64,000 bases of DNA from Bacillus sp. ISL-37 (GCF_018613315.1 NZ_JAGGQL010000023.1:1-64000); one strand, 5' to 3'. Counted from the first letter of the stretch, positions 17,051 through 25,933 are shown. Notes: generated by a model not told the origin, from the letters alone. Translations and numbers: made by a program.

Positions 17051-17872
17051 TTGAATAACATCAATGATTTAAGAGAAGACATCAAAATCTATTTTAATGA
17101 TAATGGTGAGATATTTGAAGAGAATTTGCTCTCTCAAGCAGTTAATGTTTCGGGGAAAATCACTGAGATTTTAGAAAAAGGAAACATTGACCTATTAAAG
17201 AATGCCAGGAAACTAATTTTCTTCATAATTGATCAAAATGAAAAAGATTTAATCGCTTTTGCCGAAGAGGAGGGAATTGCTTGGGCAGGACATTCTCTAA
17301 CTCTATCTCTAAAATTAGAATGGGTTCAAGCAATCAGAAGAACTTTTTGGCAGATAATTAGTAAAATTGATGAAGAAAAGAACCTGACTGATGGAAAAAA
17401 GGATTTTTATGAAATGGAAGAATTCATAAACGAACAAATAGACCAATTTCTTAACAGCTTCTTTCTCAGCTACTCAAAATATAAAGATCAAATGCTCCAT
17501 AAGCAAAGAGAAATGGTCGAACATTTGTCTGTCCCAATCATTCCAGTAAGTGAGACTGTTTCTGTACTACCTCTAATTGGCACAATCGACTCCTTTAGGA
17601 TTAGAATCATTGAAGAAAAAGTTTTAAACGAAATAGCCAACACAAGGTTCCAAAACTTAGTGATCGACCTATCAGGTGTAGCCATGATGGATAAGGATGT
17701 TATCGACTACTTTCAAAAAATCTTGACTGGAGTGGCCATGATGGGCTGCAAAGCCATTCTGACCGGACTCCGACCGGACCTTGTAAGAAAAATGGTCCAT
17801 GGAGGGATTCTTTTTGAAAAAGATACAGAAACAAGAGGGACTCTTAAAGAGACATTAAAAGATTACCTTTAA
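17051..17872 (+). CDS. RsbR-like stressosome protein (STAS domain)
   Basis: A 273-residue protein built like the RsbR co-antagonists. A helical, globin-like N-terminal sensor (about 1-150) is followed by a C-terminal STAS domain (about 160-273) with VLPLIGTIDSFRI, VIDLSGVAMMDKDV and AILTGLRPDLVRKMV. In the stressosome, STAS threonines are phosphorylated by RsbT; the Thr in LTGLRP is kept, while the position after MMD is Lys where RsbRA-type proteins usually have Thr. The start is TTG 17051 behind GGGGG. A sigma-B-like promoter upstream suggests feedback within the general stress response. Confidence 0.85.
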   Translation: MNNINDLREDIKIYFNDNGEIFEENLLSQAVNVSGKITEILEKGNIDLLKNARKLIFFIIDQNEKDLIAFAEEEGIAWAGHSLTLSLKLEWVQAIRRTFWQIISKIDEEKNLTDGKKDFYEMEEFINEQIDQFLNSFFLSYSKYKDQMLHKQREMVEHLSVPIIPVSETVSVLPLIGTIDSFRIRIIEEKVLNEIANTRFQNLVIDLSGVAMMDKDVIDYFQKILTGVAMMGCKAILTGLRPDLVRKMVHGGILFEKDTETRGTLKETLKDYL

Positions 17873-17881
17873 TTGCAGGCT

Positions 17882-17907
17882 AAAGACCGTTTCGATGGTC
17901 TTTTTCT
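17882..17907 (+). terminator. terminator of RsbR-like gene
   Basis: AAAGACC and GGTCTTT pair around an 8-nt loop, followed by TTCTTTT. Confidence 0.75.
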
Positions 17908-17921
17908 TTTATTTTAAGACA

Positions 17922-17944
17922 TTGGGACGGTTCTGCCGTCCCAA
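17922..17944. repeat. dispersed palindrome, perfect 9-bp arms
   Basis: TTGGGACGG and CCGTCCCAA pair exactly around TTCTG. Confidence 0.75.
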
Positions 17945-18013
17945 GGTTTTAAATAAATCCACTTTCCAAGAGGCACTTGAACTCTTTCCCCAGATTCCTC
18001 ATCTAAATGACAT

Positions 18014-18823
18014 TTACTTTTCCTGAGTGACGGGAACGGCTCCTCCATCCCGCAGTTTTCCCCTAAGGACCGCTTTCTCCCAAGCAAATGTAGATAATTC
18101 ACTAGCCCATAGGCCGTATGTAAGCTTTGATGGATGAAGCCCGTCACTGAAAAAATCCTCTGCATTCAGGTTCATTCTTGTTCGCCAATCTTTTAGCCGG
18201 ATTTTCTTATCATTGTAATGAACTCCATTGAACTTTGAGGCGGTAGTCAACAGTTCATTCCCCAAGATATCCACCAAATTCCCGATGAACACTTTGATTA
18301 AAAATGGGAACGCCGGAAAGTCTTTGATCGGCGGCATATTGGCAAACACGATGGGTACATCCTCAAATTTCGATCTCAGATCTGTCACTAGATTTTCTGA
18401 TTCCTTTTGCCAGGACCATGGATTATTTAATGTAAAGGCATCATTGGCTCCGAGGCCGATCACTACCAAATCCACTTTGTTGTCAGGAATCACTGGAACA
18501 ATACTTTCTCTAAACTTTTTTAGAGTATAGCCGCTTTTTGCATACACTTCCCAATGGACCGTCGCATTCGTCTTTTCTGCTAATTCTTTTGCGAACACAC
18601 CGGCGAACCCTTCCTGATGATGATTAACCCCCACACCGGCAATCGAACTCTCTCCCAGAAAAACAACTCGAAACTCTTGATCACCTTCAATTTTTACCAA
18701 GCCTATATTTCCTTCCGCTTCTGGTAACCGGGGCGTACTTGCTCTGACCCTTTTTCCTTGAAAATATAAAAATGGCAAGAAAGGAACAATGATCATACTG
18801 CCGAACAAGTATAATAATCTCAT
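18014..18823 (-). CDS. SGNH/GDSL-type hydrolase, membrane-anchored
   Basis: A 269-residue protein with an N-terminal hydrophobic anchor (about residues 2-20) and an SGNH esterase domain outside the membrane. Block I is VFLGESSIAGVGV with the nucleophile Ser, block III is VIGLGANDAF with the oxyanion Asn, and block V is DGLHPSKLTYGLWA with the Asp-x-x-His pair. The substrate is likely an acyl or acetyl ester, perhaps of the envelope, but this cannot be read from sequence. It has no close partner gene; its 3' end abuts a GACGGGAACGG palindrome. Confidence 0.85.
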   Translation of the reverse strand: MRLLYLFGSMIIVPFLPFLYFQGKRVRASTPRLPEAEGNIGLVKIEGDQEFRVVFLGESSIAGVGVNHHQEGFAGVFAKELAEKTNATVHWEVYAKSGYTLKKFRESIVPVIPDNKVDLVVIGLGANDAFTLNNPWSWQKESENLVTDLRSKFEDVPIVFANMPPIKDFPAFPFLIKVFIGNLVDILGNELLTTASKFNGVHYNDKKIRLKDWRTRMNLNAEDFFSDGLHPSKLTYGLWASELSTFAWEKAVLRGKLRDGGAVPVTQEK

Positions 18824-18855
18824 ATTTCTTTAACGATCCTTTCACTGGGTTTATA

Positions 18856-18882
18856 GGGACACAGGGACTGTTCTCCTGTCCC
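18856..18882. repeat. dispersed palindrome, GGGACA arms
   Basis: GGGACA and TGTCCC pair around CAGGGACTGTTCTCC, between the divergent SGNH hydrolase and MFS genes. Confidence 0.7.
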
Positions 18883-18983
18883 CTTAAATTACTTTTCCCT
18901 AAAGCTCAGTGCTTCAGTAATTTATCATTACCTGTACTGGTTATCCATATATATAGTGTAAAAGCTAACGGGAGTAGAAATCA

Positions 18984-20264
18984 TTGGACAAACAAAATAG
19001 CAGGTTTCGGTGGGTTGTATTTGTTTCCGTATTGCTAACTTACTTATTAATGTCGAGCCAACGAACTGCTCCGGGATTGATTACAGAGCAGGTGATGAAG
19101 GATTTTCATGTAACAGCGACAACGATTGGGTTACTGACGAGTATCCAATTCTTTGTTTATACTAGTTTGCAAATTCCTATGGGGATTTTGGCTGATCGGT
19201 ATGGGCCTAATTTTTTTCTAATTATAGGGGCAACCGTCACTGGGTTAGGCACGATCATTTATAGTCTTGGGACGCATGAGTTTGTCTTGTTTTTTGCCAG
19301 AATCCTTACGGGAATTGGAGATGCGACTATTTGGGTCAATTTGGTATTGATTTTAAGCCAATGGTTTAAAGTAAAGGAGTTTGTTCGATTAATTGGTATC
19401 GCGGGAATGACGGGAAGTCTTGGATTCCTTCTGGCGACAGTTCCTTTTTCCGCTTGGATTGACTTGCTTGGCTGGAGAGCAGCATTTTTTTCTGCGGGCA
19501 TAGCTTTATGTTTAACCGGAATTCTTCTATATATTGTACTGGTAAAGAAACCAAGACAACTCTTTCAAAATGAATCGGTAACTGCAAAAGATAAAATTCA
19601 ACGTGAAAACATTTCCTTGATACTGAAAAGAATCGTTTTGAATCGACAGGCATGGGCTTTATTCTTCTGTCATTTTGGAGTAGTTGGCGGTTATGTGGGC
19701 TTTATTAGTTCATGGGCAGTACCCTATGGGATGAATATGTATGAAATGACTCGATCAGATGCCAGTCAACTAGTAATGGTCGGTCTTATAGGGGCACTTA
19801 TAGGGGCTCCGCTAACCAGTTGGATTTCAAGTCGGCTTGGAACAATCAAGCGTCCTTATGTAATGGTTCATTTTATTATTTTAACAAGCTGGTCTGCTTT
19901 CCTTTTATTTAAAGGGAATCCACCACTTTTCATGCTCATTTTGCTTTTCTTTATCATCGGCTTTGGATTTGGAGCAAGTGCCTTAACTTTTGCTGTCGTT
20001 CGTCAATCCTTTCCTATGAGGGAATCTGGCCTTGTATCTGGATTTGCGAATACCGGCGGCTTTCTAAGTGCTGTTTTACTGCCAGGATTTTCCGGAAAAG
20101 TATTGGACCATTTTCATTCTGTTTCAGGCAGTATGACTGAAGGCTATTTTTATGGCTTCATCATTCCAGTCATCTTTTCTCTAATTGGCTTGCTTGGAGT
20201 GAGTACGATTAAGGAAATGCGTCAGACTGAATCGGCAGAACCAGAATCCTCCCGTCTAAAATGA
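18984..20264 (+). CDS. MFS transporter
   Basis: A 426-residue, 12-helix major facilitator. GILADRYGPNFFL is the motif-A loop between helices 2 and 3, and ARILTGIGDATIWVN lies in helix 4, where motif B is expected. The C-terminal half repeats the pattern and ends in a hydrophilic, Glu/Ser-rich tail. It resembles the NarK/OFA-like and sugar-acid branches of MFS; the substrate is undefined. The start is TTG 18984 behind GGGAG. It stands alone and converges on a thioredoxin-like gene. Confidence 0.8.
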   Translation: MDKQNSRFRWVVFVSVLLTYLLMSSQRTAPGLITEQVMKDFHVTATTIGLLTSIQFFVYTSLQIPMGILADRYGPNFFLIIGATVTGLGTIIYSLGTHEFVLFFARILTGIGDATIWVNLVLILSQWFKVKEFVRLIGIAGMTGSLGFLLATVPFSAWIDLLGWRAAFFSAGIALCLTGILLYIVLVKKPRQLFQNESVTAKDKIQRENISLILKRIVLNRQAWALFFCHFGVVGGYVGFISSWAVPYGMNMYEMTRSDASQLVMVGLIGALIGAPLTSWISSRLGTIKRPYVMVHFIILTSWSAFLLFKGNPPLFMLILLFFIIGFGFGASALTFAVVRQSFPMRESGLVSGFANTGGFLSAVLLPGFSGKVLDHFHSVSGSMTEGYFYGFIIPVIFSLIGLLGVSTIKEMRQTESAEPESSRLK

Positions 20265-20291
20265 GGAGATGCATACTTTTTTCCAAATTTT

Positions 20292-20319
20292 AAGGACATG
20301 GCCACCTGGACATGTCCTT
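20292..20319. terminator. shared terminator between convergent genes
   Basis: AAGGACATG and CATGTCCTT pair around a 10-nt loop between the MFS and thioredoxin-like stops. It resembles the dispersed palindromes in its arms but lacks the GACGG core. Confidence 0.5.
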
Positions 20320-20325
20320 GCTTAT

Positions 20326-20883
20326 TCACATCAAAATAGCTAATACCGTCTCCTTAAAACTATTATAAACATCTGACCAAAGAACTGAATCCTCTGTATA
20401 CCTTTTTCTTAAAGAGCCAAAGGATTCTTTTTGTTTTTCTGCAAAGGAAGGATCCTCTTTTGATGGCAACTCAGCACGAACTTCATCGACGATTTGCTGA
20501 GCTTTGGGTGCACGAGGTCCCCACTTTCCAAGTAAATCTCCTTGATTATTAAAGATTAAAATTATTGGAATTGCACGACCACCGTTTGTTAAGTGACGAT
20601 CAATTAAATCTGTATCTGCATCTCGCAATGCGACGCGAATTTCAATATCTGCAGCTTCAGCTAATTTGCGAATAACGGGATTAATCATCATCGCATCTCC
20701 ACACCAATCTTCGGTGATCGTTAGGAAATGAAGTTGATATTGTTTTAACTCTTCAGCAAATCCATCTGCCGGGAGTTGAAATTGTTCATAAACAGCAAAA
20801 CTTTCCTCTTTTAACATGCCCATTTCATTCATATAGGTTTGAATTGATTTTCCCTCTTCAAAATACTGCTGTTCTGGTTTCAT
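20326..20883 (-). CDS. thioredoxin-family protein with WCGDA active site
   Basis: A 185-residue cytoplasmic protein with a thioredoxin fold at about residues 45-140. The active-site segment reads TEDWCGDAMMINPVIRKLAE: only the first cysteine of WCxxC remains and the second is Ala, so it cannot form the classical dithiol. IPIILIFNNQGDLLGKWGPR supplies the cis-Pro region. Monothiol members may act on mixed disulphides or peroxides; the role here is unknown. ATG 20883 has GGTGGAG upstream. A decayed GyrI-like fragment runs into its 5' end. Confidence 0.8.
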   Translation of the reverse strand: MKPEQQYFEEGKSIQTYMNEMGMLKEESFAVYEQFQLPADGFAEELKQYQLHFLTITEDWCGDAMMINPVIRKLAEAADIEIRVALRDADTDLIDRHLTNGGRAIPIILIFNNQGDLLGKWGPRAPKAQQIVDEVRAELPSKEDPSFAEKQKESFGSLRKRYTEDSVLWSDVYNSFKETVLAILM

Positions 20884-20889
20884 CTAAAT

Positions 20890-20985
20890 TCTCCACCATT
20901 TCTATGTAAAATCCGTCAGGTAATGTGACGCAGGCATCCTGACGATAACCCCTTCTTTCACCTTATCCGGACTATCTAATGATAT
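20890..20985 (-). pseudogene. GyrI-like domain fragment
   Basis: Translated with one frameshift, this stretch gives ISLDSPDKVKEG followed by YRQDACVTLPDGF, closely matching ISLDNPEQVESKDCRHDACVTLPEGF in the GyrI-like gene at 21924-22406. It is a broken second copy of the middle of that gene. Confidence 0.65.
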
Positions 20986-21018
20986 TTAATTCTATCTAGT
21001 CAAAGCATTAATCTTATT

Positions 21019-21456
21019 TTATAACGTTTTTCTAAATGAATAGCACCATTTATCATAATCTAATTTCTCTTCATAAAAACGATGAGCTTTGTCTCGCTGA
21101 ATTCCTGATTCTAATGCCACATATTCAGCTCCATTTTCTTTTGCCCAATTATGTATATAACTTAATAATTTCTCTCCGAATCCGAATGAGCGGTAAGCAG
21201 TATCCGTTACCAGATCATAGATAAAAATGTGTCGTTTATTATAGAAGTTAACTCTCCAGCTTAAACCAGCTAAAGATACAATCTGATTATCTTTATATAA
21301 AGCATACAAAGAATACCCATCTTTCCTCATTTCTTCTAGTAACTCCAGGTATGTCTTTTGAGTCAGCTCAGTACGTAACTGATTCATAATCGTAAAGGCT
21401 TCTAACCATTGTTCTTTATCCGTTAATTCTTGTATTGTTTCTGCCGTAGAATCCAC
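21019..21456 (-). CDS. GNAT-family N-acetyltransferase
   Basis: A 145-residue GNAT enzyme. Motif A is VTDTAYRSFGFGEKLLSYIHNWAKENGAEYVALES, where the R-S-F-G-F-G loop binds the acetyl-CoA pyrophosphate. RDKAHRFYEEKLDYDKWCYSFRK is the motif B end with the usual HRFYE. The acceptor is unknown. The GTG start at 21456 is preceded by GGGGTG. It lies among GyrI-like and Nudix remnants, suggesting a region where small accessory genes come and go. Confidence 0.85.
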   Translation of the reverse strand: MDSTAETIQELTDKEQWLEAFTIMNQLRTELTQKTYLELLEEMRKDGYSLYALYKDNQIVSLAGLSWRVNFYNKRHIFIYDLVTDTAYRSFGFGEKLLSYIHNWAKENGAEYVALESGIQRDKAHRFYEEKLDYDKWCYSFRKTL

Positions 21457-21599
21457 ATTTACACCCCAAAAAAGATTTTATTAAATTTCATTTAGACTCC
21501 TGAATCCTTCTTTGATCAACGCCCTCGGAAGTCGTACCTAAAAATACCCCCCTCAAGGATCGAAGGACTCGTATAATTCTAAAAAAGTCCTAAATGAAA

Positions 21600-21809
21600 C
21601 TATCTTACTACCGTTAAAACTGTATGCTCAACATTGTTGCTATCCCCTAACTTTTGTAACTGAGGAACAACGAATTCGGGTACTATTTTGTATTTATCAA
21701 GTTCATTGATCTCAATCCATTTGTGAATATAACCGTCTTCCATTCCTTTAAACTCATCTTTATGGTCAACTAATTTATGATGTACAGGAATTTCCACAAG
21801 GTAATGCAT
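21600..21809 (-). pseudogene. Nudix hydrolase C-terminal remnant
   Basis: The 69-residue frame (MHYLVEIPVHHKLVDHK, then KWIEINELDKYKIVPEFV) matches the C-terminal half of small Nudix hydrolases. The Nudix box GX5EX7REUXEEXGU should lie upstream but is absent: an in-frame TAA sits three codons before the first ATG and the sequence beyond is the end of the GyrI-like gene. The enzyme would be inactive, so I call it truncated. Confidence 0.6.
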
Positions 21810-21923
21810 ACACTTTTAACATTAAAGATATTTTCAAAATTAAAATTCCTAAAAGAAATAATTACCCCTTCTCCCACCTTCATACAATGCAAAAACGTCA
21901 CCGTTGATGGGTGACACTTAGCC

Positions 21924-22406
21924 CTAAGATCTTCTCTTTTTAACGGGTATAAATAAATCAACTTTGCATTTCCCTTCAGGATCTTCGGAAGGGTTATTCA
22001 TATTGAATTCCAGGTAATATCTTTGGTAATCGGCTGCATAGTCGCTATTTGGCAGCCATTCGCCAAATATGTATTGATAAGCAAAATTTAGCTTTTCAGG
22101 TTTTTCCTAAAAGGAATACAAGGCGTAATGCCCGCCTTCCAACTTCCTGAACTTCATCTCTTTATGATTTTCTTTTTCAAATCCCTCAGGTAATGTAACG
22201 CAGGCATCGTGACGGCAATCCTTGCTTTCCACTTGCTCCGGATTATCTAATGATATACCGATAAATGACTGTTGGGGCGGGTATAGTCCATTGCTAATCG
22301 CCCAATTGATCAGCTTTCCCCAGTGCTCTTGGGGCTCAAAGTAACTCCCCGTTCGTCTGATATACGCTATTTCCGTTTCAGGTAAGTTCTTTATTAAGAT
22401 ATTCAT
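21924..22406 (-). pseudogene. GyrI-like effector-binding protein with in-frame amber stop
   Basis: The frame from ATG 22406 (GAGGGG upstream) encodes 99 residues to a TAG at 22107-22109, and then stays open in the same frame for about 60 more codons to a TAG at 21924-21926. The extension (FAYQYIFGEWLPNSDYAADY, later CKVDLFIPVKK) is the expected C-terminal half of a GyrI-like small-molecule-binding domain, and the full length of about 160 residues fits the family. A single nonsense mutation, a sequencing error, or a natural truncation explains this; readthrough is less likely. The family includes AraC effector domains and gyrase inhibitors. Confidence 0.75.
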
Positions 22407-22521
22407 TTTTACTACCCCTCGTATGGAAAGATTAGCTCGCTAAACATTTCAACAAACCAGCAATGGTTTTGCTGTCCCCAAAAATGACTTTTCCTTATTT
22501 GTCCTGAGCACCATAATCCCC

Positions 22522-23301
22522 TCATTCATTATTCATAAAGTTTTGTCTCTCCAGGTACTTCAACACAGTTTGTGAAAACTCTTGGTGCGATTCCTTCGTA
22601 TATTTGGCTTTCGTATAAATCTGAGCAAGATTCTTTAATCCCAATTGTTCTGTCATTTCCTTAAGTTTTGGGACGGCCATGTAGCGGTTCCAGCCCTTTT
22701 CATTTCGATCTTTATAAATATCGAGAATATCTTCATCCGAATAATCACGATACTGATCGTAGTGAACAAGTCCATGCATTGGCAGCCGGTCACGCGGGGC
22801 AGGGTTTTCTGCTGGATACCCTAATGAAAAACCAACAACGGGTACGACATTTGGCGGTAAGTTCAGCAGTTCACCAATTTGATCACAATTGGCAAGCGTA
22901 GAGCCCATATAGCAAATGCCAAGTCCCTCATTTTCAGCTGCTAAAGCGCAGTTTTGTGATGTCAAAGCTGCATCAATGGCCCCAATCATAAAGCTCATGT
23001 AATTATCAAAATGAACAGGTGCATCGTTGAGTTCAAGCCATTTTCTCATTCTATTAAAATCAGCACAAAATGTTAAAAGGATCGGCGCATCAACAACCAT
23101 CGATTGCTCCATATGAGCAGTGTATAATTTTTTCTTAAGTTCCTTATCTTTCGTGACGATGATCGAATACGTCTGCATATTGCCGCTTGAAGAGGCACGA
23201 ATACCCGCCTCTAAAATTTTGTCGAGCAGATCTTGACTAACTTCCCTATCTTCATACTCTCGAATGGATCGGTGGCCATGGATCACATCATTCAATTCCA
23301 A
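22522..23301 (-). CDS. nitroreductase-family FMN oxidoreductase
   Basis: A 259-residue flavoprotein of the NfsA/NfrA-like nitroreductase superfamily. HRSIREYEDREVSQD at the N-terminus supplies the FMN-phosphate-binding R-S-x-R, GIRASSSGNMQTYSIIV is the following flavin loop, and GICYMGS and VGFSLGYPAENPAPRDRLP lie in the core. Such enzymes use NAD(P)H to reduce quinones, nitro compounds or flavins. The start is taken as TTG 23301, 8 nt after AGGAG; the GTG at 23310 overlaps that site. It is probably monocistronic, 66 bp from the thioesterase gene with a palindrome between. Confidence 0.88.
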   Translation of the reverse strand: MELNDVIHGHRSIREYEDREVSQDLLDKILEAGIRASSSGNMQTYSIIVTKDKELKKKLYTAHMEQSMVVDAPILLTFCADFNRMRKWLELNDAPVHFDNYMSFMIGAIDAALTSQNCALAAENEGLGICYMGSTLANCDQIGELLNLPPNVVPVVGFSLGYPAENPAPRDRLPMHGLVHYDQYRDYSDEDILDIYKDRNEKGWNRYMAVPKLKEMTEQLGLKNLAQIYTKAKYTKESHQEFSQTVLKYLERQNFMNNE

Positions 23302-23334
23302 AACAATCACTCCTAATTATCGATTATGGACAAA

Positions 23335-23354
23335 GGGACGATTCCGTCCGTCCC
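23335..23354. repeat. dispersed palindrome
   Basis: GGGACG-ATTCCGTC-CGTCCC between the thioesterase and nitroreductase genes. Confidence 0.65.
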
Positions 23355-23367
23355 CGGGGTAATAATT

Positions 23368-23793
23368 TTATTGAACTTCAACTAAATATTGCTTTAATTG
23401 CTCTTTTGTATCAGAGGAAAGTGGGGCAGATTTTCTAGTATGCTCGTCCATTTGCACGATGACGGTTTCTGCCACCGCAGCAAGCTTTCCATTTTGATAG
23501 AGTCCTTGAAATAAAGAAAAGGAACTATTGCCAACTCTTGTTATGGCACTGCCGATTTCCACTGTTCCAGGCCACCGTATTTCGGAAAGCAAATCCAGCT
23601 TTAGACTCGCTATGACGAACGAGGCGTTTTCAGCATGCAGCGGCTCCTTTGCATAGAGAAGCTCAGTCCTTCCCGTTTCCAAGAACGTTGAAAATAGTGC
23701 GTTATTTACATGTCCCTGTCGATCCGTATCTGCATACCTGATCTTGTCATATGCCTTTAAAGGAAAATCTTCATATTCCGGTCTCATCTGCAT
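23368..23793 (-). CDS. acyl-CoA thioesterase, 4HBT hot-dog fold
   Basis: A protein of about 141 residues in the 4-hydroxybenzoyl-CoA thioesterase family. The catalytic block IRYADTDRQGHVNNALFSTFLETGR near residue 20 contains the conserved Asp-x-x-x-H-V-N-N arrangement. It probably hydrolyses a short or aromatic acyl-CoA. The start is uncertain: AGGAGG is 10 nt before ATG 23793 and 7 nt before a GTG at 23796; a longer frame from 23847 precedes that site. It lies upstream of the nitroreductase gene on the same strand. Confidence 0.85.
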   Translation of the reverse strand: MQMRPEYEDFPLKAYDKIRYADTDRQGHVNNALFSTFLETGRTELLYAKEPLHAENASFVIASLKLDLLSEIRWPGTVEIGSAITRVGNSSFSLFQGLYQNGKLAAVAETVIVQMDEHTRKSAPLSSDTKEQLKQYLVEVQ

Positions 23794-24014
23794 CACCAAC
23801 ATTCCTCCTGTATCAATGCTTCTAGAGTCATATCCTGCTAGATACATTCTTCAACAACTTAAACAATAAATCCTTCTTCAACATACCTGCTCTTTTTTAG
23901 AACCCATTAAAAAGAATCCACCTTGATTCCTATAAAAACGTATATACAAGTTTCACAAATTTCTATTTTCTATAAACTAAACTGTAGATTTATTGTTATT
24001 GGGGAGTGAAAAAA

Positions 24015-24524
24015 ATGAATGATGAACTTCAAGGCTTGTTTAATGATTTAATCCAACTCGAGCATGTTTCTTCAACTTTATATCTTGCGATGTCTGCTTC
24101 TATGGCTAAACAGAATTATACAGGCATAGCCCATTGGTTAAGGTTGCAATCAGAGGAAGAGAGAACCCACATGCTCACTTTAATTGATTTTGTCGTGGAT
24201 CGGGATGGTACTGTCCAAATAAATAGCATCCCTGCACAACCAAGTGACTTTGGCACTCCATTAGAGACCTTTCAGAAAGTATTGAGCCATGAACAGTTTG
24301 TTACGAATACTTACCGTCAGGCCTATAACTATGTGAATTCAATCGATCCTCAGGCCGCTTTGATCATCCAGGACTTTTTAAGGGAACAAATAGATGAAGA
24401 AGCACAAGCTAAAACCATTATTGATCGTCTTAAACTTGCTGGAAATAACCCTTCCGCTCTTTTACTAATAGATCAAGAATTAGGTGCAAGAACAAATGCC
24501 GCAACTCCTCCAGCAGCTGGTTGA
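24015..24524 (+). CDS. ferritin-like iron storage protein
   Basis: A 169-residue four-helix protein of the non-haem ferritin type. Ferroxidase ligands are visible as E17 in LIQLEHVSS, EEERTHM (E-x-x-H) near residue 50 and QIDEEAQAKTI near residue 130. The C-terminal tail (NAATPPAAG) is extended. Ferritins oxidise Fe(II) and store it in a 24-mer cage, limiting oxidative damage. The start is ATG 24015, 7 nt after GGGGAG; the GTG at 24006 overlaps that site. It is monocistronic. Confidence 0.88.
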   Translation: MNDELQGLFNDLIQLEHVSSTLYLAMSASMAKQNYTGIAHWLRLQSEEERTHMLTLIDFVVDRDGTVQINSIPAQPSDFGTPLETFQKVLSHEQFVTNTYRQAYNYVNSIDPQAALIIQDFLREQIDEEAQAKTIIDRLKLAGNNPSALLLIDQELGARTNAATPPAAG

Positions 24525-24574
24525 ATCGGTGACATTCAGTTGGCCGAAGATCATGGTTCAATTTAAAAGGCAAT

Positions 24575-24605
24575 GGGACGGAAATAAGAACCGTCCCTTT
24601 GTCCC
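24575..24605. repeat. dispersed palindrome
   Basis: GGGACGG-AAATAAGAA-CCGTCCC, followed by TTTGTCCC. It may also terminate the ferritin transcript. Confidence 0.65.
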
Positions 24606-24722
24606 GAAATAAAAAAAGACAAGCTTTGTCGCTCATCTCAAAAGTTAGAATCCCCTATTAAGTTTCATATCCAAAGAATGTCAAATCAGCCTCTAATCTC
24701 GCCGGATGTTCTTTCATCCCTC

Positions 24723-24742
24723 TTAATCAAACGTTTGATTAA
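24723..24742. promoter_or_regulatory. perfect 20-bp palindrome, copy 1
   Basis: TTAATCAAACGTTTGATTAA is a perfect palindrome, repeated exactly at 47674-47693 with matching flanks. It has the size of a TetR-family operator, but no promoter or regulator gene is next to it. Apart from this and palindromes, the gap 24525-24932 shows no supported gene. Confidence 0.5.
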
Positions 24743-24886
24743 ATGCATACCAACCCTAGAGGGGCATGGGTTCTTTGAAAAAAATCAGCGGAAGATTGAG
24801 ACGATCGACCCGCATCGGCCTCCCCCTCCATCATTGCCATCTCCTCCACCTCCCCCATCTGAATGGCCGATGTCCAATGACTGAGT

Positions 24887-24916
24887 GGGACATGAGAACC
24901 ATTGTCCCCATGTCCC
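24887..24916. repeat. dispersed palindrome, GGGACATG arms
   Basis: GGGACATG and CATGTCCC pair around AGAACCATTGTCCC. It lies just past the cupin gene stop. Confidence 0.7.
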
Positions 24917-24932
24917 CCATGCTTTTTAATCC

Positions 24933-25742
24933 CTACATATTCTTGCTCTCCTGAAGAAGTTTGGATTTTCCTGAACGCTCCCATTCTTCTACGGTTTCAT
25001 ATGCTTTTTCCGGAGTATACCCTTTCCCTACGAGCACTCCCATTAAAATAAACTCTTGAAGAATATGCAAAGCGTTGATCCCTCTTTTAACGTCCTCTAA
25101 TCCTTCCTGCACCAAAAATTCCGTGTGCTGGACCCATTCATCTGGAGTCTTGCCAAAAACTACCGTATTTCCATTGCCGTTAGCTCCGCCTTCACTCGCC
25201 ATGGCATCGGCTTTGGTGACGTGGACAGTTCCGAATGGATGGTTAGGTGGCGCATAGATGGAGTAAAGCTTTAACGGAGTATTACCGGTATTCGTCACAT
25301 TATGCCATGTTCCGGCTGGAATCATAATCGCAAAATCGTCTGCAACCGGACGCTGGAAGGTTAAGTTATCTTTGCTCGGCCCCATCTGTACCATCCCCTG
25401 GCCTTGCTCGATCCGTAAAAATTGATCCACATCAGGATGGATTTCCAGACCGATATCATCGCCAACATCAATGCTCATCAAAGTGACTTGTAAATGAGTT
25501 CCTGTCCATAAAGCCGTTCGATACGTGTTGTTTTGCTTTGTTGCTTCATTGATATTGACCACATATGGATTCGGTCCATAATCCGCTAAAGGAATCATTC
25601 CATTTCCGTTAGGATAGCGGTATCCATAAAAACCGTTCACCTGCTGCACTCCATAAGGATGAGCCCACTGACCAGACTGTCTACCATCGTAATAATTCGG
25701 TTCATAATATGGATTAAAATAACCATTTGGAACATAGTACAT
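24933..25742 (-). CDS. cupin protein with Tyr/Asn-rich N-terminus
   Basis: A 269-residue protein. The first 75 residues are rich in Tyr, Asn, Gly and Pro (MYYVPNGYFNPYYEPNYYDG), a composition common in spore coat proteins. A cupin follows at about 85-180: GLEIHPDVDQFLRIEQGQG carries the first His motif and PAGTWHNVTNTG the second. The C-terminus is helical. Related Bacillus cupins have been linked to coats or sugar handling, but the function is unknown. Start ATG 25742 is preceded by GGGAGGG; a frame from 25772 begins before that site. It is monocistronic and divergent from the S9 peptidase. Confidence 0.8.
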   Translation of the reverse strand: MYYVPNGYFNPYYEPNYYDGRQSGQWAHPYGVQQVNGFYGYRYPNGNGMIPLADYGPNPYVVNINEATKQNNTYRTALWTGTHLQVTLMSIDVGDDIGLEIHPDVDQFLRIEQGQGMVQMGPSKDNLTFQRPVADDFAIMIPAGTWHNVTNTGNTPLKLYSIYAPPNHPFGTVHVTKADAMASEGGANGNGNTVVFGKTPDEWVQHTEFLVQEGLEDVKRGINALHILQEFILMGVLVGKGYTPEKAYETVEEWERSGKSKLLQESKNM

Positions 25743-25933
25743 TTTTTCAATCCCTCCCCAGTTTATCAACATATCCTATGCAATTGGTATGGGTGGAGAC
25801 ACAGTGAAGGTTGTCGTGTCTTACTGCTAATGCATTAGCTCCCCCCTTCGCACCCTTTGTCGCAACAATCTTTAAAAGGTTTTTACAGGGAATTAGCGAA
25901 TTCTTATTGTAATGGAAAGGAGATGGAAAAGTT

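Noticed and set aside
24678-24984. Proline-rich or Met/Gly-rich small genes in the gap
   Set aside because: Overlapping open frames on both strands, biased by a CCTCC-rich stretch, with no ribosome binding site.
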